From OPU3-GD-OMZ sp964515235 (GTDB lineage: Bacteria; Pseudomonadota; Gammaproteobacteria; Methylococcales; Methylomonadaceae): DNA of 64,000 bases. The DNA is taken from assembly GCA_964515235.1 (NCBI GenBank), contig CAZEVO010000001.1:42403-106402 (forward strand), read 5' to 3'. The notes beneath the pieces are model-generated. The model was not told the origin of the DNA. It ran no database searches and saw only the letters and a program-made list of their open reading frames with translations. Positions within the stretch are counted from its first letter, which is position 1, and every line of letters begins with the position of its first letter. Shown here piece after piece: positions 7,753 to 17,256 of the stretch. Made by a program: the position numbers and the translations under genes.

Positions 7753-9027
7753 ATGAGTGATGATAAGCGTAGTGTAGATGATGATAAGTTACTGTATTGT
7801 TCTTTTTGCGGTAAGAGTCAGCATGAGGTTAGGAAGTTAATTGCGGGCCCATCTGTCTATGTATGTGATGAATGTGTAGAGCTTTGTAATGATATTATTC
7901 GTGAAGAACTGCAGGAGGAGCCAGGTTCTGAGAAAACCGACCTCCCAACACCGAAAGAGATTAATCAGGTTTTAGATGAGTATGTGATCGGTCAAAATAG
8001 TGCTAAGAAGATTTTGGCTGTTGCCGTGTATAATCATTACAAACGCCTTAATAATAACCCACAGAAAGACGATGTGGAGTTAGCTAAAAGCAATATTTTA
8101 TTGATTGGGCCAACCGGATCAGGAAAGACCTTGTTGGCTGAGACGTTGGCGAAATTGTTAGATGTCCCTTTTACTATTGCGGATGCGACAACTTTAACAG
8201 AAGCTGGTTATGTCGGTGAAGATGTAGAAAATATTATTCAGAAAGTACTACAGAATTGTGATTATGATGTTGAGAAAGCGGCATCAGGAATTGTTTATAT
8301 TGATGAGATAGATAAAATCTCCAGAAAATCTGATAACCCGTCTTTAACGCGTGATGTTTCAGGTGAAGGGGTTCAGCAGGCCTTATTGAAACTGATTGAA
8401 GGTACTGTTGCGTCTGTTCCACCGCAAGGGGGGCGAAAACATCCACAGCAAGAGTTTTTACAAGTAAATACCCGTAATATGTTATTTATTGTGGGTGGTG
8501 CTTTTGCTGGTTTGGATAAAGTTATTAAAGATCGGACAGAGAAAAGTGGAATTGGTTTTTCTGTCGATGTGAAAAGTAAATTAGACAGCAGCAATGTGGG
8601 TGAAACCTTTGCGAAAGTTGAGTCGGAAGATTTAATTAAGTATGGTCTGATTCCGGAGTTTATTGGGCGATTACCTATTGTAGCATCTCTTGAAGAATTA
8701 GATGAGGAGGCACTTATTAAAATTTTAACAGAGCCTAAAAATTCATTGATTAAACAGTACCAATTACTTTTTGATATGGAAGGTGTTGAGTTGGAATTTA
8801 GAGATGATTCATTGTTGGCAATAGCTAAAAAATCTACGCAAAGGAAAACAGGTGCAAGAGGACTAAGAACCATTGTGGAATCAGTGCTTTTAGATACGAT
8901 GTATGAAATACCTTCAGCTGAAGGTGTTACTAAGGTTGTTATTGATGCTTCTGTGATCGAAGGTGAAAACTCACCTTATTTGGTTTATGAAAATGATTCT
9001 TTAGCTGTATCTGGCGCAGATTCTTGA
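7753..9027 (+). CDS. clpX: ATP-dependent Clp protease ATPase subunit ClpX
   Basis: This 424-residue AAA+ unfoldase recognises substrates and threads them into ClpP. The N-terminal zinc-binding domain has four cysteines in CSFCGK and CDECVELC (residues ~15-40). The Walker A motif GPTGSGKT is near residue 118 and Walker B IVYIDEID near 180. Downstream are the pore loop region and sensor motifs, with GLIPEFIGRLP marking the IGF-type ClpP-contact neighbourhood and GARGLR as sensor 2. Length matches the E. coli protein. It is preceded by AGAGGA about seven bases before the ATG. Confidence 0.98.
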   Translation: MSDDKRSVDDDKLLYCSFCGKSQHEVRKLIAGPSVYVCDECVELCNDIIREELQEEPGSEKTDLPTPKEINQVLDEYVIGQNSAKKILAVAVYNHYKRLNNNPQKDDVELAKSNILLIGPTGSGKTLLAETLAKLLDVPFTIADATTLTEAGYVGEDVENIIQKVLQNCDYDVEKAASGIVYIDEIDKISRKSDNPSLTRDVSGEGVQQALLKLIEGTVASVPPQGGRKHPQQEFLQVNTRNMLFIVGGAFAGLDKVIKDRTEKSGIGFSVDVKSKLDSSNVGETFAKVESEDLIKYGLIPEFIGRLPIVASLEELDEEALIKILTEPKNSLIKQYQLLFDMEGVELEFRDDSLLAIAKKSTQRKTGARGLRTIVESVLLDTMYEIPSAEGVTKVVIDASVIEGENSPYLVYENDSLAVSGADS

Positions 9028-9098
9028 GACGTTGTATTGTTAAGTGAGTATAAATAGTTGATAACGTATCGGGTTAGGTATGGTTATTTGATCAAGTG

Positions 9099-9127
9099 CT
9101 TGTTATTTTGAAGTTCGACACCATAAT
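9099..9127 (+). promoter_or_regulatory. Candidate sigma-32 (heat-shock) promoter of lon
   Basis: CTTGTTA (9099-9105) and CACCATAAT (9119-9127) are separated by 13 bases. This fits the heat-shock sigma factor consensus CTTGAAA, 13-14 bases, CCCCATnT, with a few mismatches. It lies about 50 bases upstream of the lon start. lon is a heat-shock gene in related bacteria, which agrees with the assignment; the match is by eye only. Confidence 0.5.
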
Positions 9128-9177
9128 TAGTTGCAGATTGCGTAAGCAATTGTACTGAATTACTAGAAGGTTACGCC

Positions 9178-11604
9178 ATGGAACCAGATGAAACCGTTTT
9201 ACCAATGACTAATTCTTTAGTGCCTGTTTTGCCATTGCGAGATGTAGTTGTTTATCCGCATATGGTTATCCCGTTGTTTGTAGGGAGAGACAAGTCTATT
9301 GATGCGTTAGATGTCGCGATGAAAGAAGATAAGCAAATCTTGTTAATTGCACAAAAAGAAGCAGAAATTGATGATCCTACAGTTGATGATCTATATGAAA
9401 TTGGGACATTAGCAAATATCCTACAACTGCTTAAATTACCTGATGGCACAGTCAAAGTGCTGGTTGAGGGTTGTGACCGTTGCAGTGTTTCAGAAATCAA
9501 GGAAACTGGGGATTTCTATTCTGCGATCGTAGAAACCTTAGAGGATTCACTTGATTTGGATGAGGATGAAGCTGATGTTCTTATTCGAGCAGTGATTAAT
9601 TCATTTGATCAATATGTCAAATTAAATAACAAAATCCCACCTGAAGTCTTGAGTTCGCTTGCCGGCATAGATGACGCTAGTCGTCTAGGAGATACTATTG
9701 CTGCGCATATGGCGTTAAAAATTGAAGAAAAACAAATTATCTTAGAGACAATTGATGTTGCTGATCGTTTGGAAAACCTAATGACACTCATGGAAGGTGA
9801 GATGGGTCTTCTGGAAATGGAAAAAAAGATTCGCGGTCGTGTCAAACAACAAATGGAAAAGAACCAGCGAGAGTATTATCTGAATGAGCAAATGAAGGCT
9901 ATTCAACAAGAATTAGGTGAGATGGATGATGTGCCTAATGAAATTGAGGAAATGGCTGGAAATATTGAAAAGTCAGGTATGTCTAAAGAGGCAAGGGCTA
10001 AAGCTGAGTCAGAATTAAATAAATTAAAGCTGATGTCGCCTATGTCAGCCGAAGCGACTGTCGTTCGTAACTATATTGAATGGATGATTAACGTCCCTTG
10101 GAAAAAGAAAACTAAAGTACGGCATGATTTACAAATCGCAGAAGAGGTTCTTGATGCGGATCACTTTGGTTTAGAGAAGGTTAAAGAACGGATTTTAGAA
10201 TATTTGGCGGTACAACAGCGTGTTAGAAAGTTGAAAGGGCCTATTTTATGTCTGGTTGGACCGCCTGGTGTTGGAAAAACGTCATTAGGGCAGTCTATAG
10301 CACGAGCGACCAATCGTAAATATGTTCGGATGGCTTTAGGTGGCGTTCGTGATGAGGCCGAGATACGTGGTCACCGAAGGACTTATATTGGATCTTTACC
10401 TGGAAAGATTTTACAAAACTTATCAAAAGTAAAAACACGTAATCCAATGTTTTTATTAGATGAAATTGATAAAATGGCCACAGATTTCAGGGGTGATCCC
10501 GCGTCAGCAATGTTGGAAGTGTTAGACCCCGAGCAAAACCATACTTTTTCTGATCATTATCTTGAGGTTGATTTTGATTTATCGGATGTGATGTTTGTCG
10601 CTACAGCAAATACTTTAAATATCCCGCCGGCATTACTCGATAGAATGGAAGTTATCCGTTTAGCTGGGTACACCGAGGATGAAAAAACTAATATTGCAAT
10701 ACGTTATCTGATTCCAAAACAAGTGGAAAATAATGGTCTGAAGAAAAGTGAAATTGAAATTTCTAAAGATGTTGTTAAACACATCATTCGGTTTTATACC
10801 CGGGAAGCTGGTGTTCGAGGGTTGGAGCGTGAAATCTCCAAAATTTGTCGTAAAGTAGTTAAAGAACTATTGTCGACAGGCGGGGAGCAGAAAATAGTCA
10901 TTAATGAAGACGCTATTGAGACGTATCTTGGTGTTAAGCGATTTCGCTATGGGCAAGCAGAGGAGCATAACCGCATTGGACAGGTCACTGGCTTGGCATG
11001 GACTGAGGTAGGTGGTGAGTTGCTGACAATAGAAGCAGCGTTGGTCACAGGTAAGGGTAACTTTAAGGATCCGACTGGTAACCTTGAGAAGGTGATGAAA
11101 GAGTCAATCAGAGTTGCTGGCACGGTAGTTCAGAGTCGTTTGAAGTTATTGGGGATAGATGAGAAGGCGAGTCAGAAACATGATGTTCATATTCATGTTC
11201 CGGAAGGAGCGACACCCAAAGATGGTCCGAGTGCTGGGATTGCAATGTGTACTGCTATAGTGTCCGCGTTAACAAACATTCCAGTGAAATCGGATGTTGC
11301 GATGACCGGTGAGATTACCTTAAGAGGTGAAGTATTGCCAATTGGGGGTTTGAAAGAAAAGTTATTGGCGGCACATCGGGGAGGAATTACTACAATTTTG
11401 ATTCCTTGGGAAAATGAAAAGGATTTGAAGGAAATTCCTGATAATATTTTAGATAAATTGGTGATTAAACCAGTGCGTTGGATAGAAGAAGTGCTTGAGG
11501 CCGCATTACAATATCAACCGACAGCGCTTCAGGAAGATGAGTCAGAGGCGAGTGAAAAGTCAGAAGCAGTTGCGTCGAAATCAAGTCGTTTATCTGCCCA
11601 TTGA
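9178..11604 (+). CDS. lon: ATP-dependent Lon protease
   Basis: This 808-residue protein combines all Lon domains in one chain. The N-terminal LON substrate-binding domain begins at VPVLPLRDVVVYPHMVIPLF (residues ~14-35), a coiled-coil linker follows, and the AAA+ module has Walker A GPPGVGKTS near residue 361 and Walker B FLLDEIDK. The C-terminal protease domain carries the catalytic serine in PKDGPSAG, with the lysine of the Ser-Lys dyad about 40 residues later (LPIGGLKEK). It degrades misfolded and regulatory proteins in the cytoplasm. It follows clpX with a 150-base gap holding a candidate heat-shock promoter and precedes hupB, the arrangement known from other proteobacteria. Confidence 0.98.
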   Translation: MEPDETVLPMTNSLVPVLPLRDVVVYPHMVIPLFVGRDKSIDALDVAMKEDKQILLIAQKEAEIDDPTVDDLYEIGTLANILQLLKLPDGTVKVLVEGCDRCSVSEIKETGDFYSAIVETLEDSLDLDEDEADVLIRAVINSFDQYVKLNNKIPPEVLSSLAGIDDASRLGDTIAAHMALKIEEKQIILETIDVADRLENLMTLMEGEMGLLEMEKKIRGRVKQQMEKNQREYYLNEQMKAIQQELGEMDDVPNEIEEMAGNIEKSGMSKEARAKAESELNKLKLMSPMSAEATVVRNYIEWMINVPWKKKTKVRHDLQIAEEVLDADHFGLEKVKERILEYLAVQQRVRKLKGPILCLVGPPGVGKTSLGQSIARATNRKYVRMALGGVRDEAEIRGHRRTYIGSLPGKILQNLSKVKTRNPMFLLDEIDKMATDFRGDPASAMLEVLDPEQNHTFSDHYLEVDFDLSDVMFVATANTLNIPPALLDRMEVIRLAGYTEDEKTNIAIRYLIPKQVENNGLKKSEIEISKDVVKHIIRFYTREAGVRGLEREISKICRKVVKELLSTGGEQKIVINEDAIETYLGVKRFRYGQAEEHNRIGQVTGLAWTEVGGELLTIEAALVTGKGNFKDPTGNLEKVMKESIRVAGTVVQSRLKLLGIDEKASQKHDVHIHVPEGATPKDGPSAGIAMCTAIVSALTNIPVKSDVAMTGEITLRGEVLPIGGLKEKLLAAHRGGITTILIPWENEKDLKEIPDNILDKLVIKPVRWIEEVLEAALQYQPTALQEDESEASEKSEAVASKSSRLSAH

Positions 11605-11742
11605 TGGTGGGTAGGAGAGATGTAGTGTTGTTAAAAAATAATTATAAAAGCATAGACAATTTGAGTGCGCACCAGATAAACTAGCTTCTGGTTTAGCATT
11701 TAAGCTAATTTAAATTACAACCTCCAAAGAAGGGGAATATAG

Positions 11743-12015
11743 ATGAATAAATCGGAATTAATTGATTCTATGGCCGAGGAGTCTGGACTGTCAAAGGCAG
11801 ATTCAAGTAAAGCGCTAGAAGCCTTTACAAATGTTGTTACTAATGCGTTAAAGAATGAAGACTCGGTGGCGTTAATTGGTTTTGGTACATTTCTGGTAAA
11901 GCATCGTGCAGAGAGGAAAGGGCGTAATCCACAAACCGGTGCAGAGATTACAATTTCGGCAGCAAACATTCCATCATTTAAAGCTGGAAAATCGCTTAAA
12001 GATTCTGTAAAATAG
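11743..12015 (+). CDS. hupB: DNA-binding protein HU-beta
   Basis: This 90-residue histone-like protein bends DNA as a dimer and compacts the nucleoid. The HU signature GFGTFLVKHRAERKGRNPQTG spans residues ~46-66, with the DNA-inserting proline in RNPQTG; the N-terminal helices begin MNKSELIDSMAE. AAGGGG precedes the ATG by seven bases. The position right after lon is the classical one in gammaproteobacteria, and the gene is followed within 14 bases by tRNA-Val. Confidence 0.97.
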   Translation: MNKSELIDSMAEESGLSKADSSKALEAFTNVVTNALKNEDSVALIGFGTFLVKHRAERKGRNPQTGAEITISAANIPSFKAGKSLKDSVK

Positions 12016-12028
12016 CTTTTTTGATTCT

Positions 12029-12104
12029 GGGTGCTTAGCTCAGCTGGGAGAGCATCGCCCTTACAAGGCGAGGGTCGGGGGTTCGATCCCCTCAGCACCC
12101 ACCA
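12029..12104 (+). tRNA. tRNA-Val (anticodon TAC)
   Basis: A 76-base cloverleaf with acceptor arms GGGTGCT/AGCACCC and an encoded CCA end. The anticodon stem TCGCC/GGCGA closes loop CTTACAA, giving TAC at 12062-12064. The T-arm has GGGGGTTCGATCCCC. It lies 13 bases after the hupB stop and six bases before tRNA-Asp, so hupB and both tRNAs are probably co-transcribed up to the terminator at 12197. Confidence 0.98.
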
Positions 12105-12110
12105 AGAATT

Positions 12111-12187
12111 GGAGCGGTAGTTCAGTTGGTTAGAATACCGGCCTGTCACGCCGGGGGTCGCGGGTTCGAGTCCCGTCCGCTCCGCCA
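12111..12187 (+). tRNA. tRNA-Asp (anticodon GTC)
   Basis: A 77-base cloverleaf with acceptor arms GGAGCGG/CCGCTCC and an encoded CCA end. The anticodon stem CCGGC/GCCGG closes loop CTGTCAC, with GTC at 12145-12147. The T-arm GCGGGTTCGAGTCCCGT is intact. Confidence 0.98.
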
Positions 12188-12196
12188 ATTATTCTG

Positions 12197-12232
12197 AAAA
12201 AACCCCATGACCGAACAGTCTGGGGTTTTTTT
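12197..12232 (+). terminator. Rho-independent terminator after the hupB/tRNA unit
   Basis: The stem AAAAAACCCCA (12197-12207) pairs with TGGGGTTTTTT (from 12221), and the T-run continues to 12232. It closes the hupB-tRNA-Val-tRNA-Asp unit about 50 bases before ppiD. Confidence 0.85.
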
Positions 12233-12283
12233 GTATGTGACTATATGAAAAATATTTTAAATGTTTGCTCAAGGTAAAGCATT

Positions 12284-14131
12284 ATGTTGCTAAAGATTAG
12301 AGAAAAGTCCCAAGGTGTTTTTTCTTGGTTTATTTTATTAATGATTTGTGTTCCGTTTGCTCTGTGGGGAATTCAGAATTATCTAGATGTTGGTGAAGAA
12401 ACTCCGGTCGCAACAGTAGGTGATAAAGAATTTTTTCAGCGAGATATTAACCGTGCCTATAGTCAATACAGTGAAAATTTTAAGGGTGTGAATATTGATG
12501 AAACACAGTTAAAAAAATTAGCATTGGAAAAACTCATTCGAGATGAAGTTTTATTACAGCATGTTGAAGATGAAAGGCTTGCAGTAACAGATAAATCTGT
12601 TCGAGATTTTGTCGCGACGTTAGAATATTTTCAAACTGATGGTAAGTTTGATAAAGAGCGTTATCAGGCGTTATTGTCGCAGCAAAAAATCACTTCGGAT
12701 GAATTTGTCAGAAGAATTAAGAAAGCGATGATTATGGAGCAATTTCAACGGACTATTGTGGAAAGTGGTTTTTCTACGGATTATGATGTTGAACAGTTTT
12801 TTAAAATTCAGAACCAAACACGTTCAGCTCATTTTGTAGTTGTTCCGTTATCTTCAACAGAAGGAGCAGTTGGAGATGAAGAAATTCAATCTTACTATCA
12901 GGACAATATTGATAATTACCGAACTGAAGCGACTGTTTCTATTGAATATATCGAATTGGCCTTAGATGATCTTGCTGAAAATATTAAGCCAACACCAGCG
13001 CAATTAGAGGCTTTTTATCAAGAACAACAAGATGCCTTTAGAACAGACGAGCGTCGTAAAATCAGCCATATTTTGCTATCTGATAAGAGTAAGGCTTTAG
13101 AGCAAGCAAGACAGATAAAAGAGCGTTTGGATACCAGTAGTTTTGAAGTGCTTGCAAGCGAATTTTCAGCAGATAAATTATCAGCTAGTCAAGGTGGTAA
13201 CTTGGGATTGATTGTCGCTGGAGATATGGACCCTGACTTTGAAAAAGTAGCACTAGGATTGGCAGAAGGAGAGGTTTCTGAGCCTGTGGAAACAGAGTTT
13301 GGTTTTCATATTATTAAAGTGACAGAGTTGACAGCAGGTGTTGTTAAACCGTATGAAGAAGTTAAAACTGTTGTTGAGCTCGGGTTCAAAAAAGTTGAAG
13401 CGGAAAATATTTTTTATGAGTTAGGCGAAACACTGGCTGAAATAAGTTTTGAAAGTCCTGATACTTTGGACGTCGCTGCAGAGTCAATTGGTGTAGCCGT
13501 TAAGAAGACCGAAAACTTTACCCGCTCTCAAGGTAATAAAGATATTTCAGCAGAAGAAGCAGTTAGAGAAAAAGCATTTTCTGAAGATGTTTTAGCAGGA
13601 AATAATAGTGAAGTAATAGAGTTAGGTTCTGATCGAATAGTTGTTTTAAGAGTTTTGGAACATGCGCCATCAAAGGCAAGAGAGTTGTCAGAAGTCAGTG
13701 AAATGATTGTAGATAAACTTAATAGTAATGCTGCAAAACAGCAAACTCTTGAGCAAGCAAAGGAACTTAAGGCGTTAGTACAATCAGGGGAATCCCTAGA
13801 GGTATTAGCTAAGAAAAACGATTTTTCTTTTGTTGTAGCTGATGATTTAGCTCGAAATAGTAGTGATCTACCTTGGGAAATAAATCGTGCCATTTTTATC
13901 GGTGCAAAGCCTAAAAGTGATCAAGCTACGACGATGATTGTCGCTTTGGAATCAGGTGAGCAGGCCGTAGTGAATTTGTTAAGTGTCACTGAAGGAGAAT
14001 TGGCAAAAGCAAACAAAAAGGAATTCGGTATTGCACGTACCAACATTACCAAATTATTGGCTGAAGGTGACTTCGATGCGGTTTTAAGTGATTTACAGGC
14101 TAGCGCAGAAGTTAATATTTCGGCACCTTAA
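12284..14131 (+). CDS. ppiD: Periplasmic folding chaperone PpiD (parvulin domain)
   Basis: This 615-residue protein is anchored in the inner membrane by an N-terminal segment (FSWFILLMICVPFALWGI, residues ~12-30) and faces the periplasm, where it assists folding of secreted proteins leaving the SecYEG channel. A SurA-like helical domain precedes a parvulin-type domain at about residues 255-355 (RKISHILLS, GGNLGLI, EFGFHIIKVTE). The C-terminal half is a second, degenerate domain as in the family. Its place after lon-hupB is conserved in gammaproteobacteria. A bidirectional terminator separates it from the convergent fabI. Confidence 0.94.
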   Translation: MLLKIREKSQGVFSWFILLMICVPFALWGIQNYLDVGEETPVATVGDKEFFQRDINRAYSQYSENFKGVNIDETQLKKLALEKLIRDEVLLQHVEDERLAVTDKSVRDFVATLEYFQTDGKFDKERYQALLSQQKITSDEFVRRIKKAMIMEQFQRTIVESGFSTDYDVEQFFKIQNQTRSAHFVVVPLSSTEGAVGDEEIQSYYQDNIDNYRTEATVSIEYIELALDDLAENIKPTPAQLEAFYQEQQDAFRTDERRKISHILLSDKSKALEQARQIKERLDTSSFEVLASEFSADKLSASQGGNLGLIVAGDMDPDFEKVALGLAEGEVSEPVETEFGFHIIKVTELTAGVVKPYEEVKTVVELGFKKVEAENIFYELGETLAEISFESPDTLDVAAESIGVAVKKTENFTRSQGNKDISAEEAVREKAFSEDVLAGNNSEVIELGSDRIVVLRVLEHAPSKARELSEVSEMIVDKLNSNAAKQQTLEQAKELKALVQSGESLEVLAKKNDFSFVVADDLARNSSDLPWEINRAIFIGAKPKSDQATTMIVALESGEQAVVNLLSVTEGELAKANKKEFGIARTNITKLLAEGDFDAVLSDLQASAEVNISAP

Positions 14132-14150
14132 TAGGGGTAATAATCAGTTT

Positions 14151-14179
14151 AAAAAAGGGGCTTTAAAGCCCCTTTTTTT
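14151..14179. terminator. Bidirectional rho-independent terminator between ppiD and fabI
   Basis: AAAAAAGGGGCTTT pairs with AAAGCCCCTTTTTT around the symmetric centre. GC-rich pairing with T-runs in both directions suits termination of the two convergent genes. Confidence 0.88.
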
Positions 14180-14196
14180 ATGAATATTAAAAATAA

Positions 14197-14985
14197 TTAT
14201 TCACTCGTTGCTGCTAGCCCTGCGATATTATAGCCTGCATCTACAAATAGAATTTCTCCGGTAATTCCGGAGGCTAAGTCTGAGCATAAAAATGCAGCGG
14301 CATTTCCAACTTCATCAATGGACACATTCTTTTTCATGGGCGCGGTGTCTGCCGCTTTACTGAGCATCGATTTAAAGTTATTGATACCAGAGGCTGCAAG
14401 AGTTCTGATTGGACCGGCAGAAACAGCATTCACGCGTGTTCCATTGGGACCTAGTGATGCGGCCATATAACGAACATTAGCATCGAGACTGGCTTTCGCA
14501 ACCCCCATGACGTTGTAATTGGGAATTGCTCTTTGAGAGCCTAAGTAGCTTAAGGTGAGCAGAGAGCCATTCCTGCCTTCCATCATTGGCTTACCTGCTT
14601 TAGCAAGTGCGGCAAAACTGTAGGAGCTAATATCATGGGCAATACGGAAATTTTCTCGTGTAACGGCATCCACATAACTGCCTTCTAAGGCTTCTCTAGG
14701 AGCAAAAGCAACAGAGTGGACGATGCAGTCTAAGCCATCCCAGTGTTGAGCTAAAGTGTCAAAGACGCCGTTAATTTGGTCATCGTAACTGACATCACAC
14801 TCTACCGTAATATTTGAATTGCATTCAGCGGCCATTTTTTCTACGCGGCCTTGTAGTTTTTCATTTTGAAAAGTAAACGCTAGATCAGCGCCTTCCCTGT
14901 GCATCGCTTTGGCGATTCCCCACGCGATTGAGCGGTTGCTGGCTAGACCAACAATTAAAACACGCTTGCCCTGCAAAAAACCCAT
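14197..14985 (-). CDS. fabI: Enoyl-[acyl-carrier-protein] reductase (NADH), FabI
   Basis: This 262-residue short-chain dehydrogenase catalyses the last reduction of each fatty-acid elongation cycle. The FabI-type nucleotide-binding start GKRVLIVGLASNRSIAWGIA covers residues ~6-25. The catalytic tyrosine and lysine are in the YNVMGVAKASL stretch (Tyr-x6-Lys spacing). VSAGPIRTLAASGI is the family's substrate-loop region. AGGAG lies six bases upstream of the ATG. It is a monocistronic, minus-strand gene, divergent from the ABC importer operon. Confidence 0.97.
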   Translation of the reverse strand: MGFLQGKRVLIVGLASNRSIAWGIAKAMHREGADLAFTFQNEKLQGRVEKMAAECNSNITVECDVSYDDQINGVFDTLAQHWDGLDCIVHSVAFAPREALEGSYVDAVTRENFRIAHDISSYSFAALAKAGKPMMEGRNGSLLTLSYLGSQRAIPNYNVMGVAKASLDANVRYMAASLGPNGTRVNAVSAGPIRTLAASGINNFKSMLSKAADTAPMKKNVSIDEVGNAAAFLCSDLASGITGEILFVDAGYNIAGLAATSE

Positions 14986-15077
14986 TATTATCTCCTAGTT
15001 AAATTGTTGATAGAATAGATTTAAGTATCTATGAGCTCTTTATCGTTGTCCAGTAAATTTAAGGAAATGAGTATTTA

Positions 15078-17222
15078 ATGTTCGTTGTTAAGTGTAAGCG
15101 TTGCTTAGTATTAATAAATTGCCTGTTATTGAGCGGTTGTAATGACTCTATGTTGAATAACCCTTATTCAGTAGCGGCAGATGGTAAATCAATTTTATAC
15201 AGTTCTTTTTCAGAGCGGCCCAAACATTTGGATCCAGCGGTATCATACAGTTCAAATGAATATGCAATTATAGGGCAAATTTATGAACCGCTGTTTCAAT
15301 ATCATTATTTAAAAAGACCGTATCAATTAGTTCCTTTAACAGCGACAAAAATGCCTGAAATAAGTTTTTTAGCGGAGGATGGGTCAGGACATTTGGTGGC
15401 GACGAAAGCTGAGCCAGAAGTAGTGAAATATACAGATTATTTAATTGAAATCAAATCAGGAATTTATTATCAACCACACCCGGCGTTAGCAAAGACAAAG
15501 GGTTATATTTACCATGCTTTAACAGCAGATGATTTGGCCGGTATTTCAACAATTAATGATTTTAACAAACAGGGAACCCGTGAATTGGTTGCCGAAGATT
15601 ATGTTTACCAGATTAAGCGTTTAGTTCATTCAAAAATACATTCTCCAATTGCAGAATTGATGAAGCAATATATTGTAGGTTTAGATGAATTATCTCATGA
15701 AGTTAAAAACCAGAATTGGTTGGAATTCAGAGCACAAAACCTTTCTGGTGTTGAAGTGATAGATAAATATCATTTTCGGATTAGGATTTTTGGTAAGTAT
15801 CCACAATTTATTTTTTGGTTATCAATGCCTTTTTTCTCACCAATGCCTTGGGAGGCGGACGTTTTTTATGGACAGTCAGGATTGGTTGAAAAAAACATCT
15901 CATTGGACTGGTTTCCCGTAGGGACGGGGCCTTATATGTTGTTGGAAAATAATCCTAATCGTCAAATGGTTTTGTCTAAAAACCCTCATTTCCATTTAGA
16001 ACGCTATCCTCATTCTGGCGAGATTCAGGACTTTGAGTTAGGGTTATTAGACGATGCAGATAAACGGCTACCTTTTATTGATAAGGTGATTTATGTTTTA
16101 GAAAAAGAAACAATCCCTTATTGGAACAAGTTCTTGCAGGGTTATTATGATGCTTCTGGCGTAGCATCAGATAGTTTCGATCAAGCTATTCAATTTACCG
16201 GTGCTGGTAAAGCTGCGTTGACGCCAGAGCTAAAAGAAAAAGAGATTCAATTGCAGACAGCAGTTACAACTTCTATTTCATATTTGGGGTTTAATATGAT
16301 TGATTCGATTGTTGGGGGAAAATCAGATAAAGCAAGAAAATTAAGACAGGCTATTTCAATCGCCATAGATTATGAAGAATATATTTCTATTTTTATGAAT
16401 GGTCGGGGGTTGCCGGCGCAAGGATTATTACCGCCCGGAATTTTTGGGTTTGAAGAAGGCTTAAGCGGTTTAAACCCTTATGTTTATGATTGGGATGATG
16501 GCTATCAGCGTAAATCGATTGATATTGCTCAGCAATTAATGGATGAAGCTGGTTTTAAATCAGGAATAGACCCTTCAACAAAGGAACCTTTAGTGCTTTA
16601 TTTAGATACTGCAGCTAGTGGTCCAGATGATAGAGCACGTTTGAATTGGTATAGAAAACAATTTTCAAAATTAGGGATTCAATTAGTTGTTAGGGCAACA
16701 GACTACAATCGATTCCAGCAAAAAATTCGTTCAGGTAACGCGCAATTATTTTTATGGGGATGGAATGCAGACTATCCAGATCCTGAGAACTTTTTCTTCC
16801 TATTGTATGGGCCGCATTCTAAAATTAAAACAGGTGGAGAAAATGCAGTTAATTATCAGAATGAGGGCTATGATCGACTTTTTGAGCAAATGCGTAATTT
16901 AACTAATGGCCCTGAACGATTGCAAAAAATTCATCAGTTACAAGAAATTATTCGTTATGATGCACCTTGGGTTTTAGGGTTTTATCCTAAAAGCTACTCA
17001 CTTATTCATAGTTGGTATCACAACCTAAAGCCTAATCTTATGGCTAATAACAAGTTGAAATATACCCGAATTGATAGTGAAAAACGACATCGATTACGCC
17101 AGCTTTGGAATGTACCTTTATGGTGGCCTCTTGCGTTATTGGCTGGTTTAATTGTTCTGTTAATGCTCCCAGCGTTAATCGTTTATCGCCAGCGGAAAAA
17201 GGCGGTGATTAATGAATATTAA
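15078..17222 (+). CDS. ABC importer substrate-binding protein, family 5 (oligopeptide type), lipoprotein with C-terminal membrane segment
   Basis: This 714-residue protein belongs to the extracellular solute-binding family 5 (peptide, nickel and related ligands). The N-terminus is a lipoprotein signal with the lipobox LLSGC at residues ~18-22. The mature part starts with the family pattern FSERPKHLDPAVSYSS and contains FLWGWNADYPDPENFFFLLY in its second lobe. It is longer than usual (about 530-600) and has a clear extra transmembrane segment at the end (WPLALLAGLIVLLMLPALIV) followed by a basic tail, RQRKK. It would therefore be held in the membrane at both ends. It heads a four-gene importer operon; peptides are the likely but unproven cargo. 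Confidence 0.87.
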   Translation: MFVVKCKRCLVLINCLLLSGCNDSMLNNPYSVAADGKSILYSSFSERPKHLDPAVSYSSNEYAIIGQIYEPLFQYHYLKRPYQLVPLTATKMPEISFLAEDGSGHLVATKAEPEVVKYTDYLIEIKSGIYYQPHPALAKTKGYIYHALTADDLAGISTINDFNKQGTRELVAEDYVYQIKRLVHSKIHSPIAELMKQYIVGLDELSHEVKNQNWLEFRAQNLSGVEVIDKYHFRIRIFGKYPQFIFWLSMPFFSPMPWEADVFYGQSGLVEKNISLDWFPVGTGPYMLLENNPNRQMVLSKNPHFHLERYPHSGEIQDFELGLLDDADKRLPFIDKVIYVLEKETIPYWNKFLQGYYDASGVASDSFDQAIQFTGAGKAALTPELKEKEIQLQTAVTTSISYLGFNMIDSIVGGKSDKARKLRQAISIAIDYEEYISIFMNGRGLPAQGLLPPGIFGFEEGLSGLNPYVYDWDDGYQRKSIDIAQQLMDEAGFKSGIDPSTKEPLVLYLDTAASGPDDRARLNWYRKQFSKLGIQLVVRATDYNRFQQKIRSGNAQLFLWGWNADYPDPENFFFLLYGPHSKIKTGGENAVNYQNEGYDRLFEQMRNLTNGPERLQKIHQLQEIIRYDAPWVLGFYPKSYSLIHSWYHNLKPNLMANNKLKYTRIDSEKRHRLRQLWNVPLWWPLALLAGLIVLLMLPALIVYRQRKKAVINEY

Positions 17223-17256
17223 GATGATTTTTTTAATTTAGCGGCTAAGGAAAATT

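Noticed and set aside
8373..8873. 166-codon minus-strand open frame inside clpX
   Set aside because: Serine- and asparagine-rich shadow of clpX codons, fully inside a certain gene.
11715..12188. 157-codon minus-strand open frame
   Set aside because: It is antisense to hupB and both tRNA genes; the apparent protein (starting AERTGLEPATPG) is the familiar artefact of translating tRNA genes.
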